Positions 44,179 to 53,014 of a stretch of 64,000 bases of DNA are shown piece after piece; the stretch's first letter is position 1, and each line of letters begins with the position of its first letter. The position numbers were made by a program, and so were the translations under genes. Below the pieces are notes generated by a model. That model made no database searches. It saw nothing but the letters and a program-made list of their open reading frames with translations, and was not told the origin of the DNA. This stretch comes from an uncultured Eubacteriales bacterium (GTDB taxonomy: Bacteria; Bacillota; Clostridia; Oscillospirales; CAG-382): the NCBI GenBank assembly GCA_934502885.1, contig CAKSUT010000012.1:5983-69982 (forward strand), in the 5' to 3' direction.

Positions 44179-45552
44179 TTACGTTTCCGATTCTTCCGCA
44201 TCGACATTATCGGCATCGTTTTCCGCAAACGACTCCGCATGGTTTTCGAGCCTATCCTTTGACTTTGCCCATATCGGAACTTCGGCAATGCAGATAAGTA
44301 TGCCGACCGTTCCTATTATACCCCAAAGGATCGTAACGGTTCCCCAGCCGCTCATGTTTGAAATCTCACCGAAAACAAACGCCGCCAAAGCCGAGGCGAT
44401 GTAGGCAAGCGCATCGAGTACACCTGTGAGCGATGAGGAAAGACCGACCCTCGAATAGCTGAGCGGAATATACGACAGAAGCAGTGTGTTTACGCCGAGC
44501 ATCGTCGAGGTTGTCACCGCAATCAGAAGCACCGCAAGGACAATACCGCTCTTTTCCGTGTAATTGAGAAGCACCGAGGAAACCGTGCTTACGGCGAACA
44601 GAATGCCTGCCGCCGCAAACTCATTGTTTTTTGCTTTTATCATTACAGCACGCGCCGCATATGCACCGGCGATATTGACAATCGGAAGAATCATCGTAAC
44701 CGCCGCCGCGGCAGAGCCTGTCACGGAAAAGACATCCGAAAGATATTTAGGCACGAACTGCGTAACGCTCTCCTTTATAAGACCGTTACAGAAAACCGCC
44801 GCTATCGTAAAAACAACTCCGGTTGCGAGAAGTATAGCAACGCCGTTTGCGCCGTTTTTACTTTTGCCGCCCGACTCTTGCGCGCGGCAGTTGCCTTCAC
44901 CGATTTTCGTTTTTACGTCTACGATTTTTGAAAGATACTCCCTCATTTTCGGAGTCGAACACCCGACAAACCACAGAAGCGCGGCAAACGCAACGATAAA
45001 TGCACATCCGACAAAAACTCTGCGCCATGTGAAAAGCTTCAAAAGAAGAGCCGACACACCGAATGCCATAAGAGAACCTGCCGGAATAGCCGTTGAAATG
45101 TCGAGAACCGCCCTCATGCTCTGCTTTGCAATCATAAATTCGGCGAAAAGCCTTATAATCGGACTCCAAAGCATTGAGCAGGCGTAACCGTTAAAACACC
45201 AAATGACGCATGAAAACACGAAGCTATGCGAAAATCCCATAAGGAAGTTTGCAATCGCCGAAAGCGCAAGTCCGGTTCCTATCATGTATTTCGGCGAAAT
45301 TTTATCTCCGAATATTCCGTTTACAAACTGTCCGCCGCCGTAGGATACGAGAAAAAGCGCGCTTATAACGCCGCTTCCGGCATTGGGAATCACTCCGTCC
45401 GCAATCATTGACGACATACACGCTGAGTAATTATAGCGTCCGATGTAATTAAAAGCGTATGCTATCCAGCAAAGGACGAACAAGAACTTTCCGTTTTTCA
45501 GTAAGTCCTTTTCTTCCGCACTTGATGCCGTATTCACAGAAACCATTTTCAT
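44179..45552 (-). CDS. MFS transporter, GlpT/UhpT-like
   Basis: A 457-residue protein with about twelve membrane segments. The N-terminal half (IAYAFNYIGRYNYSACMSSM; SYGGGQFVNGIFGDKISPKYMI) resembles the organophosphate:phosphate antiporter branch (GlpT, UhpT, UhpC). Substrate is not inferable; a sugar phosphate or glycerol phosphate is plausible. The acidic C-terminal tail is rich in Asp and Glu. The ATG at 45552 has GGAG only 3 bases away; the second ATG (45546) is better spaced. dxs follows by 18 bases. Confidence 0.85.
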   Translation of the reverse strand: MKMVSVNTASSAEEKDLLKNGKFLFVLCWIAYAFNYIGRYNYSACMSSMIADGVIPNAGSGVISALFLVSYGGGQFVNGIFGDKISPKYMIGTGLALSAIANFLMGFSHSFVFSCVIWCFNGYACSMLWSPIIRLFAEFMIAKQSMRAVLDISTAIPAGSLMAFGVSALLLKLFTWRRVFVGCAFIVAFAALLWFVGCSTPKMREYLSKIVDVKTKIGEGNCRAQESGGKSKNGANGVAILLATGVVFTIAAVFCNGLIKESVTQFVPKYLSDVFSVTGSAAAAVTMILPIVNIAGAYAARAVMIKAKNNEFAAAGILFAVSTVSSVLLNYTEKSGIVLAVLLIAVTTSTMLGVNTLLLSYIPLSYSRVGLSSSLTGVLDALAYIASALAAFVFGEISNMSGWGTVTILWGIIGTVGILICIAEVPIWAKSKDRLENHAESFAENDADNVDAEESET

Positions 45553-45585
45553 ATGCTCCGTTTCTTTCAGCTGCGCCGAATTGTG

Positions 45586-46215
45586 TCAGTTAAACGAGAA
45601 CTCTTTCTCCATATAAATTTCCGAACCGCTGTAAATTGGGAAATCCGCGAGGTGTGTTACCGTTCCGTTGCCGTTTTTCAAGTCAACGTAGAGACTGTAG
45701 AGCTTCTTTTCGCCGCTTGTTTCATTGGTCAGATATATACCGTCAAAGCACACACGTATGTAACCGTATTTTCCCTTGGAATCAGTCTCATAAAAGAGAT
45801 CCGTATACTTATTCGCAACCTCATCCACAAGATAGAGGTCAAACGGGATATAATCCTCTGTCGGTGCCGGAGCATAACTTGTTCTGTACTTTACAAGAAC
45901 CTGGAGCTGCTTCGACTCCGGGAGATAATAGAGGTTATCGAGCATAAGAAGCTGGTTGGCGTCTATGGATCGCCAGAAATCCTCCATGCCGTACTGTCTG
46001 CAAACAGTCTCTTTGCCTTCGTAAGCTTTTTCAGTTACCTCATTGTATATTACCTTTTCGGCAATAGACGGACTTCTGAAGCTGATGCTTCTTATCACGA
46101 TACAGGCGACCACTGCAAACGAAATGCAATAAATAAATATCTTTATCAACCTGCCTGCCGAAAACTTTTTATCGTATTTCTCTTCGAGACCGTATATCTC
46201 TTCCGAATCTTTCAT
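45586..46215 (-). CDS. Membrane-anchored hypothetical protein
   Basis: 209 residues: a cytosolic N-terminus (1-24), one membrane helix (about 25-45, IKIFIYCISFAVVACIVI) and an outside domain with strand-rich patterns (YYLPESKQLQVLVKYRT; FDLYLVDEV; GYIRVCFDGIYL). No family recognised. GAGGTG 5-6 bases before the ATG. It lies 33 bases upstream of the MFS gene and may be cotranscribed. Confidence 0.65.
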   Translation of the reverse strand: MKDSEEIYGLEEKYDKKFSAGRLIKIFIYCISFAVVACIVIRSISFRSPSIAEKVIYNEVTEKAYEGKETVCRQYGMEDFWRSIDANQLLMLDNLYYLPESKQLQVLVKYRTSYAPAPTEDYIPFDLYLVDEVANKYTDLFYETDSKGKYGYIRVCFDGIYLTNETSGEKKLYSLYVDLKNGNGTVTHLADFPIYSGSEIYMEKEFSFN

Positions 46216-46426
46216 ACTTCCACCTCTTTGCCGTCTATGCAGAATACTTCACACTATCATGTCAGTATACCACAAATTATCCGTGTGTGCAAGATGATAT
46301 TGTAAATTTATTACACCCAAAAGATTTACCGACCGTCCGCACCTTTTATTTTTACAAATATCGCTTTATTACGTCATTAAAATGAGGTATAATATCTGTG
46401 TATTTACTCTGAAGGGAGGGTGATTT

Positions 46427-47866
46427 ATGGCGTCTGAACAAAATGCGGGCAAAAAAACAAAGGTTGCGGAAAAAGAACAGCATAATTTCAAGTATACTTC
46501 ACGCAGACGTGTACGCAGACGAACCGTTTCCGCAATTGTTCCAAAGTCGGAAAGAGTGTTTACACCGCTCGAAGCTCAGCAAATGCGCCGTGAAACGATA
46601 GAAAAAATAGGCTATGTTTCAACTGCAAACAAAGCGCGGCAACAGCGCATACGTTCGCTCAAGGCACGCCGAAATCTCACTCTTCAGCCTGCCCCCACTC
46701 CTCCGACAGCTCCGAGAGGAAAGGTTGCAAAAGAAACGCATAAGATTGTCGGTATCGTGGCGAAGCATCTCTCACAGCTTGATTATATACTTATCGGCAC
46801 TATCGTCGCCATAGCGGTTATCGGCATTTTGGCCGTTCACAGCGCAACCCTCTCGAGATCAAATCCGATAAAGTACGACATAATGGAAATAGGCTGTTTT
46901 GTAATCGGTATGTCCGCAATACTCGGTCTCTCGATGGTGGATTACAGCGGCATATCTCGCTACACGAAGTACATAATTGCACTCAACGTTTTAATCTGCG
47001 TATACACTCTCATCTTCGGTTACAGTATTATCGGAGACAACAACAGAAACTGGATAAATGTATTCGGCATGGGTGTACAGCCGGCGGAATTTTCAAAGGT
47101 TTTGTTTATACTCTCGCTTTCCTCACATTTGCAGAGTATCGGTGACCGCATAAATACCCTTCGCGGAATTATACCTCTCGGATGTCACGGACTTCTCATC
47201 ATAGCTCTTGTACTGAAGCAGGGCGACCTCGGAAACACCACCGTGTTCATGGCTATCTTCATTTTCATGTGTTTTGCGGCGAAACTCAGCATATGGTACT
47301 TTGTTGCCGCCGGAGGAGTTGCGGTCATTGCGTCTCCGATTATATGGCAGAGGCTTGAACCTTACCAGAAACAGCGTATTCTCGTCGGTTTTAATCCTGA
47401 CCTCGACCCTCTCGACAAAGGTTATCAGGTCATAAGAAGCCGCAACGCAATTGCCTCCGGCGGCGTTTTTGGCAACGGTTACACAAAAGGATATGTAACT
47501 CAGCATCCGAGAGCTCTGTTTGCAAAGGAAAGCGATATGATTTTCGGCACTATAGGCGAAGAGGGCGGTCTTATTGTCTGCGTGACGCTTGTTCTGCTGT
47601 TCGTTCTTTTGATTTACAGAATAGTTAAGGTTGCCATAACGGCAAAGGACAGCATGGGTACGTATATTTGCGCCGGCGTTGCGTCGATGTTTGCGTATCA
47701 GTTTATTCTGAACGTCGGTATGTGCATGGGAAATCTCCCGGTTGTCGGCATTACGCTTCCCCTTGTAAGCTACGGCGGCTCATCGCTCATAAGCTGTTAC
47801 GCGGCTCTCGCACTCGTGCTTTCGGTTTACGCAAATTCAAACAGATACGCTTTCAGGAAAAAATAA
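46427..47866 (+). CDS. rodA: RodA/FtsW/SpoVE-family peptidoglycan glycosyltransferase
   Basis: SEDS-family lipid II polymerase for cell-wall elongation or division. From about residue 118 it has the ten-helix SEDS core; the extracytoplasmic loop around residues 315-345 includes YQKQRILVGFNPDLDP, and the end carries VGITLPLVSYGGSSLIS. The first ~117 residues are an extra hydrophilic, strongly basic region (TSRRRVRRRTVSA; RQQRIRSLKARRN) with a Pro/Thr linker, absent from standard RodA. RodA versus FtsW/SpoVE is not settled by sequence reading alone; the symbol is tentative. AGGGAGGG 6-7 bases before the ATG. A TATAAT at about 46387 lacks a good -35 box. 479 residues. Confidence 0.87.
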   Translation: MASEQNAGKKTKVAEKEQHNFKYTSRRRVRRRTVSAIVPKSERVFTPLEAQQMRRETIEKIGYVSTANKARQQRIRSLKARRNLTLQPAPTPPTAPRGKVAKETHKIVGIVAKHLSQLDYILIGTIVAIAVIGILAVHSATLSRSNPIKYDIMEIGCFVIGMSAILGLSMVDYSGISRYTKYIIALNVLICVYTLIFGYSIIGDNNRNWINVFGMGVQPAEFSKVLFILSLSSHLQSIGDRINTLRGIIPLGCHGLLIIALVLKQGDLGNTTVFMAIFIFMCFAAKLSIWYFVAAGGVAVIASPIIWQRLEPYQKQRILVGFNPDLDPLDKGYQVIRSRNAIASGGVFGNGYTKGYVTQHPRALFAKESDMIFGTIGEEGGLIVCVTLVLLFVLLIYRIVKVAITAKDSMGTYICAGVASMFAYQFILNVGMCMGNLPVVGITLPLVSYGGSSLISCYAALALVLSVYANSNRYAFRKK

Positions 47867-47882
47867 ATCGTGCAAAAGAAAA

Positions 47883-47917
47883 ACGGCGGCAAGGAGCTTT
47901 TCCCTGCCGTCGCTTCT
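47883..47917. terminator. Bidirectional terminator between rodA and the AraC gene
   Basis: Stem CGGCGGCAAGGA/TCCCTGCCGTCG (47883-47911) with one mismatch; T-rich tract on the plus side and an A-run upstream that gives T5 on the minus side. Confidence 0.85.
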
Positions 47918-47918
47918 T

Positions 47919-48830
47919 TTATTTCTCGTTATCTTTGCCGCCGTTAAATTCCGCACGGTACTCACTCGGAGTCATTCCGTAAGCCTCTCTGAAATGGCGG
48001 TAAAACAACTTTTTGTCGTTGTATCCGGCAAGCCCCATTACCCTGTCCACGGAACATTTTTCGGTGCGCAGCAGTCCTGCCGCTTTTTCAAGCCTCTTCT
48101 CTTTTACGTATGCCGTAAAGCTCTTTCCGCACCGTTCCTTCAGAATCCGACCGAAGTATGAAGGGTTGTAAAAGCTCTCCGCCGCAAGCTTTTCGAGTGA
48201 AATCTTATTCGTACAGTTTTCGTCAATATATGCAAGCACTTCGTTTATACAGTCGCTGTCACCTGCGTCGGCAGGGATATTTCTTCCGGAAATCTTTCGC
48301 ATAAGGCGCGTGAACAATATCGTCATGCACGAACGAAGTACAGAGCGATAACCAATATGCTTTGAACCAAACTCGGAAATCATTGTTTTGATGAGTCTGT
48401 CGTTATCCTCTTTTTCACCGCCGTAAAAAGAAACGCACTGTCTTGTATAGTCGCAGTCCGCGCCGTAGAACTCTTCAAACAGCGAACTTTGAAAAAGGCT
48501 TACGACACTTTCGGCGTCGATGAGCGTATCGGACAAAAATGACGGTTCGAGGAGTATATTCACGAAGTGCATACTCTCGCTCGGCTCAATACTGTGAGCC
48601 TGACCGTAATTTATGAAAAGAAGATCTCCCTCGGCAACCGAGTGCTTCACTCCGTCGATGAAGTGAACTCCCTCACCCGCTGTGATATACACAAACTCGA
48701 GAAATTCGTGCGTATGGCTTTTCTCGCCTTTTTTCGGCGAAATACAGGCTTTTACGCTTATCGGTTCGCCTTCAAATATCATTTCCTTTGTGTAGCTGTA
48801 CAAAAGCATCACTCTTTCGTCAAATAACAT
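47919..48830 (-). CDS. AraC-family transcriptional regulator
   Basis: 303 residues: N-terminal cupin (HEFLEFVYITAGEGVHFIDG near 40-60; GDLLFINYGQAHSIEP) and C-terminal double helix-turn-helix (ISLEKLAAESFYNPSYFGRILKE; VDRVMGLAGYNDKKLFYRHFREA). Not next to an obvious target operon: it lies convergent with rodA and downstream of sigF's end. Target unknown. Start ATG with AAAGGG 8-9 bases upstream. Confidence 0.85.
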   Translation of the reverse strand: MLFDERVMLLYSYTKEMIFEGEPISVKACISPKKGEKSHTHEFLEFVYITAGEGVHFIDGVKHSVAEGDLLFINYGQAHSIEPSESMHFVNILLEPSFLSDTLIDAESVVSLFQSSLFEEFYGADCDYTRQCVSFYGGEKEDNDRLIKTMISEFGSKHIGYRSVLRSCMTILFTRLMRKISGRNIPADAGDSDCINEVLAYIDENCTNKISLEKLAAESFYNPSYFGRILKERCGKSFTAYVKEKRLEKAAGLLRTEKCSVDRVMGLAGYNDKKLFYRHFREAYGMTPSEYRAEFNGGKDNEK

Positions 48831-48900
48831 ATCCGATACCCTTTGATTTTACCACGGAAATATGTTTTTCAAAGCAAGAAAAAGTGTATTTTTTGTATCT

Positions 48901-49629
48901 TTACGAAACGAGCTGACCGCGCAGTTTTTCCATGATTTTCTTCTCCATTCTCGAGACTTTAACCTGCGAATAGCCGAGTATTTCGCCGACTTGGGACTGT
49001 GTAAGCCCCTTTGAGTATCTCATAAACACGATAAGTCTTTCACTCTCCGAAAGCTCCGATATTGCCTCTTCGAGAGAAACAGACTCGATAAGTGCACCTA
49101 TGTCGTCCTTATCTCCGACAAGCGACTCGAGCGTGAATCCGTCGTCATCGTTTGTAAGAGCCTCCTGCAAAGAAACAACCGGAGCGGCGGCGTCAAGTGC
49201 GTTAACTATATCCTCTTTTTCAGTGCCAAGCTTTTCCGCAAGCTCCGCCACCGTCGGCTCGCGACCGTACTCATTTATGCAATGTTCCCTCTCACGCATT
49301 ATTCTCACACCGAGCTGTTTTACGCTTCTTCCGACCTTTATCGGACCGTTGTCGCGCAAAAAGCGTCGTATTTCGCCTATAATCATGGGCACTGCATATG
49401 TAGAAAATGCCGTACCGTAGCTTTCGTCGTAACCTCTTGCGGCTTTGAGAAGACCTATCGAACCGAGCTGAATGAGGTCGTCGAGTTCCTCGCCTCTGCC
49501 GAGAAAACGTACTGCAATGCTCTTTACAAGTCCCATATTGCATGAAATAAGCTCGCTTTCCGCTTCCGCGTCGCCGTTTCTTGCGCGTTTGAGGAGTTCC
49601 GCGTTGTTTTCGTGTCCGGTCATAAACAC
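48901..49629 (-). CDS. sigF: Sporulation sigma factor SigF
   Basis: Forespore-specific sigma factor. The 242-residue protein has region 2 (DDLIQLGSIGLLKAARGYDESYG; FSTYAVPMIIGEIRRFLRD), region 3 and region 4 (LTQSQVGEILGYSQVKVSRMEKKI). It is the third gene of spoIIAA-spoIIAB-sigF, which separates it from the close paralogue SigG. Translation may begin at the GTG (49629, GGAGG 5 bases upstream) or at an ATG two codons later (49623). Confidence 0.95.
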   Translation of the reverse strand: MFMTGHENNAELLKRARNGDAEAESELISCNMGLVKSIAVRFLGRGEELDDLIQLGSIGLLKAARGYDESYGTAFSTYAVPMIIGEIRRFLRDNGPIKVGRSVKQLGVRIMREREHCINEYGREPTVAELAEKLGTEKEDIVNALDAAAPVVSLQEALTNDDDGFTLESLVGDKDDIGALIESVSLEEAISELSESERLIVFMRYSKGLTQSQVGEILGYSQVKVSRMEKKIMEKLRGQLVS

Positions 49630-49650
49630 TGCTTCCTCCTTTGCATTATG

Positions 49651-50106
49651 TCACGAACCGCTTGCAAAACGTTTGGTGACAACGACCTTTGTCCCCTTTC
49701 CCACCTTCGAGTAAACACGCATTTTATCGGTAAATGTCTCCATGATGCAGAAGCCCATTCCGCTTCTCTCGGTTTCCGGCGACGTTGTAAAAAGCGGTTC
49801 TTTAGCCTTGTTTATATCCGGTATGCCGCATCCGAAATCCTTTACCGAAAACCTAAAGCTCTCGTCGGAATACCGTTCTCCCTCAAGCACTATTTTTTTC
49901 TTTTTTTCATCCTCTTCGTTTATGTAAGCGTGAACAATGCAGTTCGTGACGGCTTCGGAGATCACCGTCTTTATGTCTGAGAGTTCCTCAATCGTCGGGT
50001 CGGCCTGTGCCGCAAAATTTGCCGCAAGACTTCGCGCATACGATTCGTTAATCGATTTTGCCGGGAACACCGCTTTGAAGTAATTGATTCTCTTTGGCTT
50101 TTCCAT
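49651..50106 (-). CDS. spoIIAB: Anti-sigma F factor, serine kinase
   Basis: Binds SigF and phosphorylates SpoIIAA. 151 residues of GHKL-type ATPase: N-box EAVTNCIVHAY, G1 box DFGCGIPDI and G2 box ERSGMGFCIMETFTD. The ATG at 50106 has AAAGGA 9-10 bases upstream. Middle gene of the spoIIA operon, 44 bases after spoIIAA. Confidence 0.95.
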   Translation of the reverse strand: MEKPKRINYFKAVFPAKSINESYARSLAANFAAQADPTIEELSDIKTVISEAVTNCIVHAYINEEDEKKKKIVLEGERYSDESFRFSVKDFGCGIPDINKAKEPLFTTSPETERSGMGFCIMETFTDKMRVYSKVGKGTKVVVTKRFASGS

Positions 50107-50150
50107 TTCTGTTTTTCCTTTCCTGTTCACTGTAAATAATGTAAAAACAT

Positions 50151-50456
50151 TCATATTACCTTTATCATTTTGTCTACGCCTGCCATGGCGAGTATTTTTC
50201 GTACTCTTGCCGTGGGTTCGTTAAGATACATCTCTCCGCCGAATTCTTTCATGAGTCTGTATCTTCCGAGTATCAGTCCGAGTCCGGAGCTGTCCATGAA
50301 AACAATCCCCGAGAGATTGACTATAAGCGCCTTTGGTCTGTTTTCAAATATAAGTTTATCGAGACGCTCTCTTATATCCTTGGCTTCGTGGTGATCAATC
50401 TCTCCGGAAAGCTTCACGCAAAGCCTTGAGCCGTCGTTAAATGCTGTCATTTCCAT
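50151..50456 (-). CDS. spoIIAA: Anti-anti-sigma F factor
   Basis: STAS-domain protein of 101 residues that frees SigF by binding SpoIIAB when unphosphorylated. The phosphorylation segment is FMDSSGLGLI with Ser56/Ser57. ATG with AAAGGA upstream. First gene of the spoIIA operon. The 75-base gap to the germination gene upstream holds no clear SigH box or Spo0A box that I can defend. Confidence 0.95.
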   Translation of the reverse strand: MEMTAFNDGSRLCVKLSGEIDHHEAKDIRERLDKLIFENRPKALIVNLSGIVFMDSSGLGLILGRYRLMKEFGGEMYLNEPTARVRKILAMAGVDKMIKVI

Positions 50457-50531
50457 TTCTTTTATTTTCCTTTCGCCTTTATGGGTTCATATTTTCTTTT
50501 CTTTGTTTTACGCATTAACACTCATATTTTA

Positions 50532-51470
50532 TTACCGACGCACAGAAAATCCTGTCGCTTTATGGCTCTCAGCGACATTTTTAACAATTAGCACCGCTCT
50601 CGAAACAAGTATGGCATAAAGCGAGGTGCGGAGTATAAGAGTAAGCGTAAAGAAGCAGAGACACAATGCCCCGTACTCCGAAGAGCCGTTACCGTCCGAA
50701 TACGCGGTATTGAGAAGCGCGGCGTTTACAAAACGCTCATCGGGCATACTTCCGCCGTAATAGAGTCTTAACACTTCGGCGTTAATCGCCGCAAACACAT
50801 ATCCGCCGACTAGTCCTCCGAAGCCTTTCATTCCGAAGCGGCGTCTTGCTGCGTTAAAGGTGCATTTCGGCACGGAAAGATAAACGGCGGCAAGGTCGCA
50901 GGTCATGTAAAACGTACACTTGAGTGCCGTTACCGCATCTGCGGCAATTTCGTCAAGACCTGTTCCGCGCATCGCGGCAAAGCCGCCGGTTAGCTCCGAA
51001 TGCGACCTAAAGGGTATCGGCAGAAAAACAAGTGCGAACACTGCCGGGAGCGCCGAAGAGAGAAGCGCCGTCCTGAACGGTGTCGTTCCGCCTTTATGGA
51101 CACTGTACAGAGCGATAAACGATATAGCCGCAAGCGACAGAAACATGAAAGCATCCCCGGTGTATTTTTCTCCGCTGTAAACGCAAAGCTCGAAGAAATC
51201 GAAGAGCCTTACGCCGAGCTGTATAAGTGCGGCAGGCACAATGAGAACGGTTATGAGCCTGCAAAACGGCCGCGTTTTGTTTTCGGAAAGTGCGGTGTAC
51301 AGCTTCAGGAGCAGAAACGACAGCACGAACGACACCGCAAGCACAAACAGCGGCACATTCCCGACTGCATACGGCGCATAGTAAAGTGCCGAACCGGATA
51401 TCATCACGAATATGAGAGACGAAAAGCCTCCCATGGGTTTTTCAATGTTTGCAGGTGAGTTCAATTTCAA
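50532..51470 (-). CDS. Multi-pass membrane protein, possibly GerAB-like germination permease
   Basis: 312 residues with about nine hydrophobic segments. It starts with a TTG whose TTGA overlaps the GerA-type gene stop, so the two are translationally coupled. Position directly after a GerA protein, and the N-terminal pattern (GFSSLIFVMISGSALYYAP), suggest a shortened, diverged GerAB-type permease (APC fold); sequence support is weak. It leads into spoIIAA, 75 bases downstream. Confidence 0.55.
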   Translation of the reverse strand: MKLNSPANIEKPMGGFSSLIFVMISGSALYYAPYAVGNVPLFVLAVSFVLSFLLLKLYTALSENKTRPFCRLITVLIVPAALIQLGVRLFDFFELCVYSGEKYTGDAFMFLSLAAISFIALYSVHKGGTTPFRTALLSSALPAVFALVFLPIPFRSHSELTGGFAAMRGTGLDEIAADAVTALKCTFYMTCDLAAVYLSVPKCTFNAARRRFGMKGFGGLVGGYVFAAINAEVLRLYYGGSMPDERFVNAALLNTAYSDGNGSSEYGALCLCFFTLTLILRTSLYAILVSRAVLIVKNVAESHKATGFSVRR

Positions 51471-52909
51471 CCTTCCCCTTCTTTTGTGTTGCGCAGTTCG
51501 CTTGTACTGTGCATAAGCGCCTTTTTAGGCATCAATATAACGGAATCCGAAAGTCCTCTCCACGTCGTGGGCGCAAACGGATACATATAGGGTGTTCCGA
51601 ACGAGTCCTTCGCTGAAAGAACGGTGAAGAGCAAAATTACCGACGCCGCAACACCGAACAGCCCCAAAAATTTCGCCGCAACAAGGTTTGAGAGTCTTAT
51701 GAGAACGGTGTTATTCATAAAAGGCGGATTTATAAAGTTGCTTATTGCGGTGAGAGCCGCAACAATTATAACAGGTTCACTTGCAATTCCCGCTTTTATT
51801 GCGGCGTCTCCGAGTATTATGCCGCCGACGATGCTGACGGCATCTCCGACCGCTTTGGGCATTCGTATTCCTACCTCGCGTATAAGCTCGAATATGAGAA
51901 GTATCACGATAAGTTCGGTAAACACGCCGAAAGGTATATCGCTTCGCGACTCCGTGATACTGTCAAACAGCTTTTTCGGCATCATCCCCATGTGGTTTTC
52001 GAGAACCGCAACATATACCGCCGGGAGATAGAGTGCTATCATAAGTCCTATGAAGCGTATTATTCTCATGAGGGTTGCGTAATACGGCGTTTTCAGGTAG
52101 TCCTCCGACGATTGCAGACTTTCGTCAAACAGATATGGTACGGTAAGAACCGCAGGACTTCCGTCGCAAACAACTGCGATGCGTCCCTCTATAATTTTTG
52201 CTGCAACCTTATCGGGCTTCTCCGAATTTCCGACTTCTGGAAAAAACGGATATCCGCCGTTTTGCAGATACTGCTCGGCGTAACCGGAATCAAGCATCGA
52301 GTCAAGAGGAATTTCGGCAATTCTCTTTCTCAGAATATCAAGCGCTGTTTTATCGGCAATTCCGTCAAGGTACACAATGCGCAGATTTGTCTTTGTTATG
52401 CCGCCTATCGGGTATACCTCAACTTTAAGCTCGTTCGAGGCAATTATCTTGCGAAGCAGTGCGACATTTACTTCTCCGCTTTCAACAAATCCCTGTCTCG
52501 GTCCTCTTACGACTATTTCACTGTCCGGCTCTTGTATCGAGCGTCCGTCCTCGTTTTTTGCTGTTGCCGAAACCATGGTTGCGATGCCGCCGAATTCTGT
52601 ATACACCAAAGCGTTTCCCGAGAGTATTTCAGACACGGCATCGTTTTCGTCACCGACGTTCTTAAGTTTTGAAACAGTCACCGCCTCATAAAGGCTGTTT
52701 AAATCCGTTACCTCTCCGTTCCAAAGTGCAAGCGGACGGAGTATGTTATCCGACACGTATGTTTTATCGCACAGGTTGGCAATGGCGGCAAGGTAAAGTT
52801 CTTTACCCTTATGGTAGACTTGCCTTATATAAAAATCGTCGCACATTTCAAATTTATTTTGCAGGTAATCGCTGAGTTCGTTTGCCGTCACTTCATCACG
52901 TCCATTCAT
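51467..52909 (-). CDS. GerA/SpoVAF-family spore germination protein
   Basis: GerA-type proteins are A subunits of nutrient germinant receptors in the spore inner membrane. The 480 residues show the family pattern: soluble N-terminal half with VVRGPRQGFVESGEVN (about 133-148), then membrane segments (IIRFIGLMIALYLPAVYVAV; FGVFTELIVILLIFELIREVGIRMP; INPPFMNNTVLIRL). No Ger(x)C lipoprotein gene is nearby, which, with the position beside spoIIA, recalls SpoVAF. The ATG has a poor ribosome site. Stop overlaps the next gene by 4 bases. Confidence 0.85.
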   Translation of the reverse strand: MNGRDEVTANELSDYLQNKFEMCDDFYIRQVYHKGKELYLAAIANLCDKTYVSDNILRPLALWNGEVTDLNSLYEAVTVSKLKNVGDENDAVSEILSGNALVYTEFGGIATMVSATAKNEDGRSIQEPDSEIVVRGPRQGFVESGEVNVALLRKIIASNELKVEVYPIGGITKTNLRIVYLDGIADKTALDILRKRIAEIPLDSMLDSGYAEQYLQNGGYPFFPEVGNSEKPDKVAAKIIEGRIAVVCDGSPAVLTVPYLFDESLQSSEDYLKTPYYATLMRIIRFIGLMIALYLPAVYVAVLENHMGMMPKKLFDSITESRSDIPFGVFTELIVILLIFELIREVGIRMPKAVGDAVSIVGGIILGDAAIKAGIASEPVIIVAALTAISNFINPPFMNNTVLIRLSNLVAAKFLGLFGVAASVILLFTVLSAKDSFGTPYMYPFAPTTWRGLSDSVILMPKKALMHSTSELRNTKEGEG

Positions 52910-53014
52910 GCGGTTTTACTTAACCGTTTTCACTCTTAGTAGTATCTCGCGTTTATGGCAAAGTATACATTTTACGCATATACTGTTTACGTGAAAAACT
53001 TTCGGAGGGATAAT

